Shown in pieces: positions 1 through 4,974 of a stretch of 6,504 bases of DNA. The stretch comes from M3007 sp046160345 (lineage in GTDB: Bacteria > Bacteroidota > Bacteroidia > Chitinophagales > Saprospiraceae), in NCBI GenBank assembly GCA_046160345.1, contig JBJXGO010000260.1:1-6504 (forward strand), read 5' to 3'. Positions within the stretch are counted from its first letter, which is position 1; every line of letters starts with the position of its first letter. Made by a program: the position numbers and the translations under genes. The notes beneath the pieces are model-generated. The model had not been told where the DNA came from. It worked only from the letters and a program-made list of their open reading frames with translations, and ran no database searches.

Positions 1-51
1 CGATATCCTTCCGATCATCTTCCTGTGTTAGTTGAATTGGAACTGCGCTGA
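1..51 (+). CDS. C-terminal end of an endonuclease/exonuclease/phosphatase (EEP) family protein, 5' part outside window
   Basis: Frame 1 is open from the window edge and reads RYPSDHLPVLVELELR before TGA at 49-51. The SDH-PV pattern followed by an alternating hydrophobic strand is the usual last motif of EEP-fold enzymes (exonuclease III/DNase I-like nucleases and phosphatases). In that family the Asp-His pair of SDHLPV lies in the active site. Only 16 codons are visible, so the substrate cannot be said. The gene reads toward the NACHT gene but is separated from it by about 250 bp, so co-transcription is doubtful. It may be the flanking chromosomal gene at the left edge of the accessory block. 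Confidence rests on one short but characteristic motif. Confidence 0.72.
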   Translation, partial: RYPSDHLPVLVELELR

Positions 52-298
52 GTAAAATTTGCTTAATGGTCTGGTTTGATCTATCCTACAATCGACGCGG
101 TATTAGGAAGGATTTTTCCTGAAATAAAAAAACCGCCTTTGCCCCGAACGGGCTCCGCCGGGTGAACTGAAAACATAGCTAAAAACCGCCTTTGTCAGTG
201 ATTTGGCGTGTATGGAGTTTCTGTTTGGGCTTTATGAGTAGTACATTTTTTTGATTTTTGATGGAAAAAATCGACCTTTCGGCTTATAAGTCTTTGCC
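52..298. other. Gene-free spacer between the EEP gene and the NACHT gene
   Basis: No convincing coding frame is seen here. A short hairpin (AGGAA/TTCCT) lies around 106-120 without a proper T-tract, and a 14-bp direct repeat is listed separately. No clear TAnnTTTG promoter or Shine-Dalgarno sequence precedes the NACHT start. TACATTTT at 242-249 is the nearest match to a -7 element and is weak. Confidence 0.5.
128..194. repeat. Two direct copies of a 14-bp motif, 53 bp apart
   Basis: AAAAACCGCCTTTG occurs exactly at 128-141 and again at 181-194. Between them lies a GC-rich stretch with a small CCCG/CGGG inverted repeat (143-146/149-152). On the minus strand each copy reads as GGCGG followed by a T-run, as the right arm of an intrinsic terminator would. 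A matching left arm is only weakly present (CGCC, 4 bp, for the 181-194 copy). The function is unknown. Confidence 0.5.
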
Positions 299-2509
299 AT
301 GCCCTCACGAAAACGCCTTCTTCTTTTCCTGCTGATTGGATTTCTTACCGTAGCCATCGGTTTTATCCCTGACCTCGTTTCCGAGGATCTTAGGCCATGG
401 TGTTTGCAGCATTTTGGCCCAAATTACCCCTGGTACATGATAGGCCTTTTTGTGGTGGGTTGTTTTGTCTTACTTGCTTCGAGTGAGTTTAAGGATATGC
501 TTGGTTTTAATCAGCGCGCTAAGACTCAGGGTCAAATAAAAATAGCCTGGTCGCAAGCAGTTAAACAACATCTCAAATCAGCACGGGAAACGATAAAAGA
601 GGCGGAACAAGAAGAGACCATTAAAATCCTGTCCAATCTCAAAAATGCTGTTGTGGACGAACAACTTTCTATGTTGTCCGTCCGCCTGGCACAGTGTCGA
701 CAAGACAGCCGTTTAGGAACGATTACCCATGAACAGAAAGAAACCGCTTTAAACCGCATCAATAAGGACATACTTGACCTCATAAAAGCGATTGAAACCC
801 AATTATCTGAAGGCGAAAAAGAAAATCAGCAATTGCGAGAGGCCTTCCGCCAACGTTACCGAAACAGACTTTCTCAAAAGTTGGCCTCGCGGCAACCCGT
901 GAACCTCCGCCGATTCGCCACGACGGAAGGCACCAGTGAACAAGTAGCAGCCACCTTCATTCCATACGGCAGCAACCAAATCGGAGCCGAAATAAGCAAG
1001 ACTTTTCAGGATGCGCTCGGACGTTTATTGATTGTGGGGCAGCCGGGAGCAGGCAAAACCACCCTATTGCTACAATTGGCCGACCGCCTGTTCGACCTCG
1101 AAGAAGATGCCTTGCCTGTAGTAATAAACCTGGCCACGTGGAAAAGCAGTTTTGCGAAACTGGAAACCTGGCTTGAAGCCGTTTTAGCGGCTGAACTTAG
1201 CACTAACAAAGCCGGGACCAAGTCTGTACTTCGCCAATCCAACTTAATTTTGTTGCTTGATGGTTTGGATGAATTAAGGCAGAAGGAAGCCATAAATTCT
1301 TGCTTGGCTGCCATTGCTGATTATGGATCAGTGGCAGGGCGACGTTTTGTTATTACTTGCCGGATTGAAGAGTACAAACGGGTAGAAGAAAATGCACGGG
1401 TCAATCTTCAAATTGAAGTTGGTCCTTTGGATGGAGAGCAACTAGAAGATGAACTAACCCGAATGGGCCGCGAACAACCAGAAGCCCTGCCTTTGTTGCA
1501 GGCGATTCGGAAAGACCCATTGTTATTGCAAGCAGCTGAAACTCCTTTTTATTTTAACACCCTCCAATTGCTTTTTGCCGGAAGCTTGCCTGCGTTTACT
1601 GATGGTGATTTGAAAAGTCGAAAATATGAAATTAAACAAAAATTTGTTGATGAGGCTCTATATAATGCTAAAAACAAAACCTATCTGCCATTATCTGCTG
1701 CGCATTGGCTTTCTTTCCTGGCATCACGAATGAACCAGCGTAATATGGTGGTTTTTGAACTGCGGGATTTACAATATTCTTGGTGGCATAAATGGTCTCA
1801 CTGGAATAATATAGTAGCTACGTTCATGTACAGGCTGGTCGCAGGGCTGGCCATTGGGCTGGTCTTTGCGCTGGTCTTTAGGTTGGCCTTTGGGCTGTTC
1901 TATGGGCTGTTCGGAGGGCAGGTCGGAGGGCTGGTCATATTGCTGGGCGAAGGGCTGGTCTTTGGGCTAATCATAGGGCTAAGCAATGGACTGATCGGAG
2001 GGGTGGTCTATGGGCTGGTCGGAGGGCTGAGCTTTTATATTGAGACACGTGATTCAGTCAATTGGTCAATAAAAGGATATTTGAGACTTTTTAAAAGCTT
2101 TCTGGTTAGATGGCTGGTCATAGGGCTGGTCTTTGGGCTAATCATAGGGCTGGCTAATGTGCTGGCTTATGGGCTGATCATAGGGCTGGTCATAGGGCTG
2201 GTCATAGGGCTGATCAATGGGCTGACAGAAATGATTGATAAAGAGTCTAACGATCTTATTCAAATTACCTCGCCCTATCATCGTTTTTATGCGTCGATGA
2301 AGGTTTTTTATTTTTCAATCCTGCAGCATTGTCATTTACGGTATCTCCTTTTTAAAAAAGGAATTCTCCCGTATGATCTAGTTGACTTCCTGAAGGAAAT
2401 GTCTGCCAGGAACCTACTAGAATTTGATGGCGCAACCTGGCGTTTTCGCCACCGTATTATCCAGGATTATTTTGCGGAGCAGTGGGTGGAGCCGGGGGAG
2501 GAAAAATGA
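299..2509 (+). CDS. Membrane-associated NACHT-domain NTPase with Gly/Leu-repeat transmembrane domain
   Basis: This 736-aa protein is a STAND-type NTPase. Two hydrophobic N-terminal segments (about residues 7-23 and 44-61) flank a short loop. A charged, helical, probably coiled-coil region follows (about 75-195). The NACHT core has Walker A GQPGAGKTT (247-255), Walker B LILLLDGLDEL (316-326) and a sensor-like TCRIEEY segment (353-359). A NACHT-associated helical part with DPLLLQAAETPF (406-417) comes next. Residues about 513-580 and 603-642 form a glycine-zipper-like membrane region of GLxxGL units. The tail (about 680-728) resembles the C-terminal helical module of cyanobacterial and bacteroidetal NACHT proteins, ending in RHRIIQDYFAEQW. 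Related bacterial NACHT proteins act in anti-phage defence; a role here as infection sensor with a membrane effector is inference. ATG at 299 is chosen because it precedes the first membrane segment; no Shine-Dalgarno is visible. An intrinsic terminator follows within 90 bp. Confidence 0.9.
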   Translation: MPSRKRLLLFLLIGFLTVAIGFIPDLVSEDLRPWCLQHFGPNYPWYMIGLFVVGCFVLLASSEFKDMLGFNQRAKTQGQIKIAWSQAVKQHLKSARETIKEAEQEETIKILSNLKNAVVDEQLSMLSVRLAQCRQDSRLGTITHEQKETALNRINKDILDLIKAIETQLSEGEKENQQLREAFRQRYRNRLSQKLASRQPVNLRRFATTEGTSEQVAATFIPYGSNQIGAEISKTFQDALGRLLIVGQPGAGKTTLLLQLADRLFDLEEDALPVVINLATWKSSFAKLETWLEAVLAAELSTNKAGTKSVLRQSNLILLLDGLDELRQKEAINSCLAAIADYGSVAGRRFVITCRIEEYKRVEENARVNLQIEVGPLDGEQLEDELTRMGREQPEALPLLQAIRKDPLLLQAAETPFYFNTLQLLFAGSLPAFTDGDLKSRKYEIKQKFVDEALYNAKNKTYLPLSAAHWLSFLASRMNQRNMVVFELRDLQYSWWHKWSHWNNIVATFMYRLVAGLAIGLVFALVFRLAFGLFYGLFGGQVGGLVILLGEGLVFGLIIGLSNGLIGGVVYGLVGGLSFYIETRDSVNWSIKGYLRLFKSFLVRWLVIGLVFGLIIGLANVLAYGLIIGLVIGLVIGLINGLTEMIDKESNDLIQITSPYHRFYASMKVFYFSILQHCHLRYLLFKKGILPYDLVDFLKEMSARNLLEFDGATWRFRHRIIQDYFAEQWVEPGEEK
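2171..2226 (+). repeat. 12-bp tandem repeat inside the NACHT gene
   Basis: Four 12-bp units of the form GGGCTG(A/G)TCATA start at 2171, 2183, 2195 and 2207, and a partial unit runs from 2219. Units 2183-2194 and 2195-2206 are identical. Each unit encodes four residues (GLII or GLVI), so gain or loss of units keeps the frame and lengthens or shortens the membrane region. Looser copies of the same GGGCTGGTC word run through 1832-2040 and 2110-2170. Confidence 0.9.
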
Positions 2510-2592
2510 AATGGGTAGGATGAATGGTTTGCCGCTTATGCTTAATGGGAATAAAGCCGCAAGGATATTTGATAGCAAAACAATTCAAAACC

Positions 2593-2621
2593 GGCCTCAT
2601 TTTCTCTTTTGAGGCCTTTTT
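2593..2621 (+). terminator. Intrinsic terminator of the NACHT gene
   Basis: A 7-bp stem GGCCTCA/TGAGGCC (2593-2599 with 2610-2616) with a 10-nt loop is followed by five T (2617-2621). It lies 84 bp after the NACHT stop codon and in the right orientation. Confidence 0.8.
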
Positions 2622-2642
2622 GTATGCAAATGGTATGCAAAT
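2622..2642. repeat. Two direct copies of GTATGCAAAT at 11-bp spacing
   Basis: Exact copies lie at 2622-2631 and 2633-2642. The one-helical-turn spacing and the position beside the tRNA-like fragment suggest paired protein-binding sites, such as arm sites for a tyrosine recombinase. This assignment is inference. Confidence 0.5.
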
Positions 2643-2680
2643 AAAAAAAGAGCCACGCAGTCGAATTTGCGTAACTCTTT
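2643..2680 (-). terminator. Leftward intrinsic terminator downstream of the tRNA-like fragment
   Basis: Read on the minus strand, AAAGAG and TGCG(T)-type arms form a two-part stem. CTCTTT 2675-2680 pairs with AAAGAG 2647-2652, and TGCGT 2668-2672 pairs with ACGCA 2655-2659. There is a 2x2 internal mismatch and an 8-nt loop. A run of seven T on the minus strand (2643-2649, overlapping the stem base) follows. It sits about 10 bp beyond the tRNA-like 3' end, where a tRNA gene terminator would be expected. Confidence 0.65.
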
Positions 2681-2689
2681 GATAATCAG

Positions 2690-2717
2690 CGGAGAGAGAG
2701 GGACTTTAACCCTTGTG
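2690..2717 (-). other. Degenerate tRNA-Ser-like 3' end, possible attachment-site core
   Basis: On the minus strand the sequence reads AAGGG, TTAAAGT, CCCTC, then TCTCTCCG. This has the size and order of a T-arm plus acceptor 3' strand, and the TCTCTCCG end resembles bacterial tRNA-Ser. The T-loop lacks the normal TTCRANY pattern, the outer T-stem pair is mismatched, and no matching 5' acceptor strand (TCTCTCC on the plus strand) is found at higher coordinates. It is therefore not a working tRNA. Such 3' fragments are typical of element integration sites; this call is tentative. Confidence 0.4.
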
Positions 2718-2755
2718 CACAAAGCACTAATAATCAATTATTTAAGTCGCTATAA

Positions 2756-2812
2756 AAAACAAGTGGTGTAAAAAGTGGTGTAAAATAACCCACTTTTTAC
2801 ACCACTTGTTTT
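2756..2812. repeat. Perfect 23-bp inverted repeat with embedded GTGGTGTAAAA direct repeats
   Basis: Arms 2756-2778 and 2790-2812 are exact reverse complements around an 11-nt spacer. Within them the 13-mer AAGTGGTGTAAAA occurs at 2761-2773 and 2773-2785 (12-bp period) and inverted at 2795-2807. The right arm is followed by TT then AAGA, so it is not a typical terminator. The layout (two direct plus one inverted copy) fits cooperative protein binding, as at a recombinase or excisionase region, or a replication or regulatory site. The binding partner is unknown. Confidence 0.8.
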
Positions 2813-2836
2813 AAGACGAAACCCTAATTCTAAGTG

Positions 2837-2893
2837 AAAAAACCGTGTTGCCCCTGCAAAGAATGATTGACGGTCAAACACCGGGCAACACGG
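2837..2893 (-). terminator. Strong leftward terminator, 11-bp GC-rich stem
   Basis: The perfect 11-bp stem 2843-2853/2883-2893 is followed on the minus strand by six T (2842-2837). It would end any leftward transcript, including read-through from the split-HipA genes and the candidate small RNA. The 29-nt loop is unusually long. Confidence 0.65.
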
Positions 2894-2895
2894 TC
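2837..2895 (-). ncRNA. Candidate small RNA of about 60 nt
   Basis: A leftward promoter (TTG, 17 bp, TATCTTTG at 2900-2927) is followed about 5 bp later by a sequence that folds end to end. CCGTGTTGCCC (minus strand, 2893-2883) pairs perfectly with GGGCAACACGG (2853-2843) around a 29-nt loop, then six T (2842-2837). The loop contains the smaller palindrome TTGACCGTCAA (2877-2867). There is no room for a protein. A simpler reading is a second terminator for the hip-like operon with a chance promoter match. The start point is estimated from the promoter spacing and is not precise. Confidence 0.35.
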
Positions 2896-2899
2896 GGGA

Positions 2900-2927
2900 C
2901 AAAGATAAGGATTGGCCTTCAAATCAA
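2900..2927 (-). promoter_or_regulatory. Bacteroidota-type promoter reading left
   Basis: On the minus strand TTG (2927-2925, inside TTTTTG) is separated by 17 bp from TATCTTTG (2907-2900). This is an exact fit to the flavobacterial TTG-N17-TAnnTTTG consensus. The predicted start falls near 2895. There is no coding frame downstream, only the hairpin at 2837-2893. Confidence 0.5.
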
Positions 2928-2963
2928 AAAGACCCTTCACTACCTAAAGTAAAAGGTCTCTTT
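2926..2963 (-). terminator. Terminator of the split-HipA operon
   Basis: On the minus strand AGACC (2959-2955) pairs with GGTCT (2934-2930). An outer A/T-paired extension has one bulge, and five T follow (2930-2926). It lies 23 bp after the stop codon of the HipA N-domain-like gene. The 20-nt loop and short core stem make it moderate in strength. Confidence 0.5.
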
Positions 2964-2985
2964 GATTCTGCCGACATTGCACGAT

Positions 2986-3444
2986 TTAGAATGCCGGACT
3001 CAACTCAAACGGGTTGGTAATGGTGCGCCGACCAAATTGCTTTAACAAAGCTGCTTTGGTCTCTCCTTCGCTGACTTGTGTCGTATCCTTCAAAAAAGCT
3101 TCCACCTGTGGTTGTGAGATGCCGGGCAAACGGCTTTCAAAAAATGGGGGCAAGTCATCGGAAATATATTCACGATTTACGTCAGGGAAATTGGCGAAAG
3201 GCTTAATCCCAGATTGGTTCTTGAACCAATTCGAGTAAGCAAACCGCCATTTACTTTCACTGAATTCCAGTGTCCCAATTTCGTCATTTTTGTAAATCAG
3301 ACGAAAAATGAGTTGGGGAGTGGCTTGCACGGGGGTCTCAGTATCCCGAATGTTGCCATTAAAAGAATACAAAAACACTTGGCGAAGTGCATCAATGCTG
3401 GCATTAATAGAACGCAGCCAGCGGCGTAGCCATGCTAATTTCAT
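2986..3444 (-). CDS. HipA N-terminal subdomain-like protein (HipS-like), partner of the adjacent kinase
   Basis: This 152-aa protein corresponds to HipA N-subdomain 1 as a free-standing chain. After about 45 residues with no recognised match, it shows the small domain's landmarks: LIFRLIYKNDEIGTLEF (45-61), an aromatic FAYSNWF segment (68-74), and DDLPPFFESRLPG (96-108). The last motif matches the FFDNLLP element of HipA. The protein stops soon after NPFEL (144-148), close to where HipA subdomain 1 ends. In E. coli HipBST the equivalent protein HipS is the antitoxin that inhibits kinase HipT; the same role here is inference. Its ATG overlaps the kinase stop as ATGA, so the two are translationally coupled. 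It follows the kinase, whereas hipS precedes hipT in E. coli. A clear Shine-Dalgarno precedes it. Confidence 0.75.
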   Translation of the reverse strand: MKLAWLRRWLRSINASIDALRQVFLYSFNGNIRDTETPVQATPQLIFRLIYKNDEIGTLEFSESKWRFAYSNWFKNQSGIKPFANFPDVNREYISDDLPPFFESRLPGISQPQVEAFLKDTTQVSEGETKAALLKQFGRRTITNPFELSPAF

Positions 3445-4478
3445 GTGCGTTCCTCCTTTTTAGATTGGTGAATGGTATGGGTGAGTATTTGGAAGCGCAA
3501 ATTAAGACACTTCTTAATCAATTCGTAACGTTTTGGAGAGTACAATTTTTCAAACTCTTTTTCCAGTAATTCATTTGCGGCGTTCTCGAAATCGGAAGAA
3601 ATCACTTCATCGAATATGTAACGATGTTCCGGGCAGTTTTGATATATGAGTCCTGCCAGTTCAAAATGATTCGGGTCTTGTTTTCCTTCCCAGCCGATTC
3701 GGGGCATGGAATCGCGAATGTATTTTTCAAGGTTAGTTGTACCATCTTTCTGCTTATCCTTAAAACGTGAAAGCCTGTCTTCATGTTCATTCCAAAAAAG
3801 TCCGCGAGCCGAATCGTATATGGGGGAAAAACGCGGTGCTCGTTTGCTGCTCAAATCACAAATGATGCCCCAATTGTAGGTGTGACGGTCATTGTTGCCT
3901 GTGACGGCATCAAAACAAAGCATCTTTACAAAATCACTAATGATTTTTTGACCTTCGACACCATGCCCAAAACGGTGCTTTAAAGCACTAACTGAAAACT
4001 GAAAGGTAAAGAAATTCCGGGCAGTTTTCCTATCTTTTTCGATTTCTTCCACAAGTTGAGGATCGGAAACATACCCAGAAAAAATTTCTTGGCCGTGTTC
4101 GAGCCTTTCGCCTGACCGCAAGAAATATTCGCTTAAAAATCGAAGCCGCCAAAATTCATCATCCATAACCAGTTTGGAGTTGGCGACATTCACACCCAAA
4201 GTATAACCCAAGCGATTGAGTAAATGTTCCGTAATGCTCTCATTTGGATACCACTTTCGAGCAACTTTGGCAATGTAGGGTATCCATGTTTTCGGGTTTT
4301 TTTTGCGAGAGCCGCGCTCATAATCGTACACCCGAATAAAATCTTTGGGTGCTTCCCCTGAAATGGCTTCATCTAAAATGAGGGTGTACCTTTTGGGAAG
4401 GGTCGGCAAATGCGTCCGCAAATCAGGGTCAAACCCGGAGTGGTTTTCGTAGGGGACAAATTTCAGCGATTTTGACAT
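3441..4478 (-). CDS. HipA-like serine/threonine kinase (toxin candidate, HipT/CtkA-like)
   Basis: This 345-aa protein carries the HipA kinase core without the HipA N-terminal subdomain. Motifs in order are GSRKK (56-60) followed by WIPYIAKVA (65-73), whose Lys71 probably binds ATP; ESITEHLLNRLGYTLGVNVANSKL (80-103), matching the HipA N-lobe helix before the beta strand; the catalytic loop GNNDRHTYNWG (194-204) with Asp197 and Asn202; and the metal-binding PIYDSARG (219-226) with Asp222. All key catalytic residues are present, so it looks active. Family members such as HipA and HipT phosphorylate aminoacyl-tRNA synthetases, while H. pylori CtkA is a secreted relative; the target here is unknown. 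It is first in a two-gene operon with the HipS-like gene. No HTH antitoxin lies next to it. ATG at 4478 has no clear Shine-Dalgarno; phased A-tracts lie 33-71 bp upstream. Confidence 0.85.
   Translation of the reverse strand: MSKSLKFVPYENHSGFDPDLRTHLPTLPKRYTLILDEAISGEAPKDFIRVYDYERGSRKKNPKTWIPYIAKVARKWYPNESITEHLLNRLGYTLGVNVANSKLVMDDEFWRLRFLSEYFLRSGERLEHGQEIFSGYVSDPQLVEEIEKDRKTARNFFTFQFSVSALKHRFGHGVEGQKIISDFVKMLCFDAVTGNNDRHTYNWGIICDLSSKRAPRFSPIYDSARGLFWNEHEDRLSRFKDKQKDGTTNLEKYIRDSMPRIGWEGKQDPNHFELAGLIYQNCPEHRYIFDEVISSDFENAANELLEKEFEKLYSPKRYELIKKCLNLRFQILTHTIHQSKKEERT
3452..3457 (-). promoter_or_regulatory. Shine-Dalgarno site for the HipS-like gene
   Basis: AGGAGG lies 7 nt before the ATG at 3444, inside the 3' end of the kinase gene. 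Perfect Shine-Dalgarno sequences are uncommon in Bacteroidota. This one suggests strong independent initiation of the downstream partner, perhaps to keep it in excess over the kinase. Confidence 0.65.
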
Positions 4479-4510
4479 GAATAGGATTTGTTAGGTAGCA
4501 ATAATCCAGC

Positions 4511-4549
4511 AAAAAGCCACCAAAAAACTACAAAAAAGGCACGAAAAAA
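4511..4549. promoter_or_regulatory. Phased A-tracts upstream of the HipA-like kinase
   Basis: Four A5-A6 runs start at 4511, 4522, 4532 and 4544, giving spacings of 11, 10 and 12 bp, close to the helical repeat. Such phasing produces intrinsic DNA curvature. The position 33-71 bp upstream of the kinase start fits an upstream promoter element or a binding site for a nucleoid or regulator protein. No TAnnTTTG box was found between it and the ATG. Confidence 0.5.
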
Positions 4550-4555
4550 GTAGCC

Positions 4556-4621
4556 TCACCACTCTCCACGAAACGCCTTCTCTAACACCGTCGGAAACAA
4601 ACCCTCCAAAGCTGCCTGCTC
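4556..4621 (-). pseudogene. hsdS: Scar of a type I restriction specificity subunit (HsdS) C-terminus
   Basis: A short minus-strand frame directly after the 78-aa gene reads LEGLFPTVLEKAFRGEW and ends at TGA (4558-4556). This is the characteristic terminal helix of HsdS (…LF-S-L-KAF-GEL). The preceding codons lie within the end of the 78-aa gene in another frame and soon lose resemblance, so only about 21 codons remain. HsdS recognises DNA for type I restriction-modification; this fragment cannot function. It marks a deletion or replacement junction near 4620 and implies that a type I system once stood here. The short length limits certainty. Confidence 0.55.
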
Positions 4622-4856
4622 ACCTGATTTTCTCAATATAAACCGCGTACTCCTTTAGCCCGGTCTTAAACCGAATCGGGTTTTCGTCGGCTCGCCGATG
4701 GGATAGGGTGGAATAACTCAGAAACTCGCCGTCCTGTTCTTTCATGTCTTCACACAACTTTTTCAGGTTGCCCCAAACGCCCATTACTTCGTTGTTTCCA
4801 GTCAGGACACTAAACCGCTTTTCGGCCTTTTGCTCTTGGTAGGTCTTTCCTTTCAT
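4620..4856 (-). CDS. Small hypothetical protein, 78 aa
   Basis: I do not recognise a named family. The protein starts with a lysine-rich segment (MKGKTYQEQKAEKRF). It then has a strand-like VLTGNNEVMGVW (17-28), a helix NLKKLCEDMKEQ (30-41), a YSTLSHRR segment (48-55) that looks like a possible recognition helix, and ends with FKTGLKEYAVYIEKIR. The basic YSTLSRR-like element recalls small NUMOD/HTH-type DNA-binding modules of phages and mobile elements, so it could be a regulator; this is weak inference. It is on the same strand as the HipA-like kinase but 141 bp upstream, with the HsdS scar between. Its ATG lies 5 nt after a TATATTTG box, so its mRNA may be leaderless. The stop codon overlaps the HsdS remnant. 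Confidence 0.65.
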   Translation of the reverse strand: MKGKTYQEQKAEKRFSVLTGNNEVMGVWGNLKKLCEDMKEQDGEFLSYSTLSHRRADENPIRFKTGLKEYAVYIEKIR

Positions 4857-4860
4857 GTTA

Positions 4861-4868
4861 CAAATATA
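4861..4868 (-). promoter_or_regulatory. -7 element for the 78-aa gene
   Basis: TATATTTG on the minus strand ends 4 nt before the ATG at 4856, so transcription would begin at or next to the start codon. No TTG-type -33 element is visible at the usual distance, which lowers confidence. Confidence 0.35.
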
Positions 4869-4907
4869 TCGGGGTGCGTTTGCCTAAAATGACATTTTTG
4901 ACAAATT

Positions 4908-4952
4908 TTTTCGAGAATATTTGCTATTTACAATTATTTTCGAGTATATTTG
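4908..4952 (+). promoter_or_regulatory. Promoter of the DUF2693-like gene with a 16-bp direct repeat
   Basis: TTTTCGAG(A/T)ATATTTG occurs at 4908-4923 and 4937-4952, differing at one base, 29 bp apart. The second copy contains a full TATATTTG -7 box (4945-4952), and the TTTG ending the first copy (4920-4923) sits at the right distance to act as the -33 element. A start near 4958 would leave a leader of about 17 nt. The repeats could also bind a regulator. The divergent 78-aa gene shares this 118-bp region. Confidence 0.6.
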
Positions 4953-4974
4953 TACTGTCAAACGCAAACAAGAT

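Noticed and set aside
261..335. 24-codon frame starting at ATG 261 before the NACHT gene
   Set aside because: It overlaps the NACHT start out of frame with no ribosome site; a leader-peptide role cannot be supported.
1006..1314. Minus-strand frame of 102 codons within the NACHT gene
   Set aside because: It mirrors the Walker A and B coding region on the opposite strand and has no independent coding signal.
2424..2612. Plus-strand frame of 62 codons overlapping the NACHT 3' end
   Set aside because: It begins inside the NACHT gene in another frame and runs into the terminator stem, with no recognisable features.
2690..2790. Complete functional tRNA-Ser gene on the minus strand
   Set aside because: There is no 5' acceptor strand or anticodon arm, and the T-loop consensus is broken; only a 3'-end resemblance remains.
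2843..2893. Integron attC-like site
   Set aside because: The arms carry GTTG on the left and CAAC on the right, the reverse of the RYYYAAC/GTTRRRY layout, are perfect rather than bulged, and are followed by a T-run on the minus strand.
3014..3429. Plus-strand frames opposite the HipS-like gene
   Set aside because: They are antisense to a gene with clear HipA N-domain motifs and lack domain patterns of their own.
4921..4974. N-terminal extension of the DUF2693-like gene from a TTG codon
   Set aside because: The extension contains the promoter -7 box, and the family resemblance begins after the ATG at 4975.
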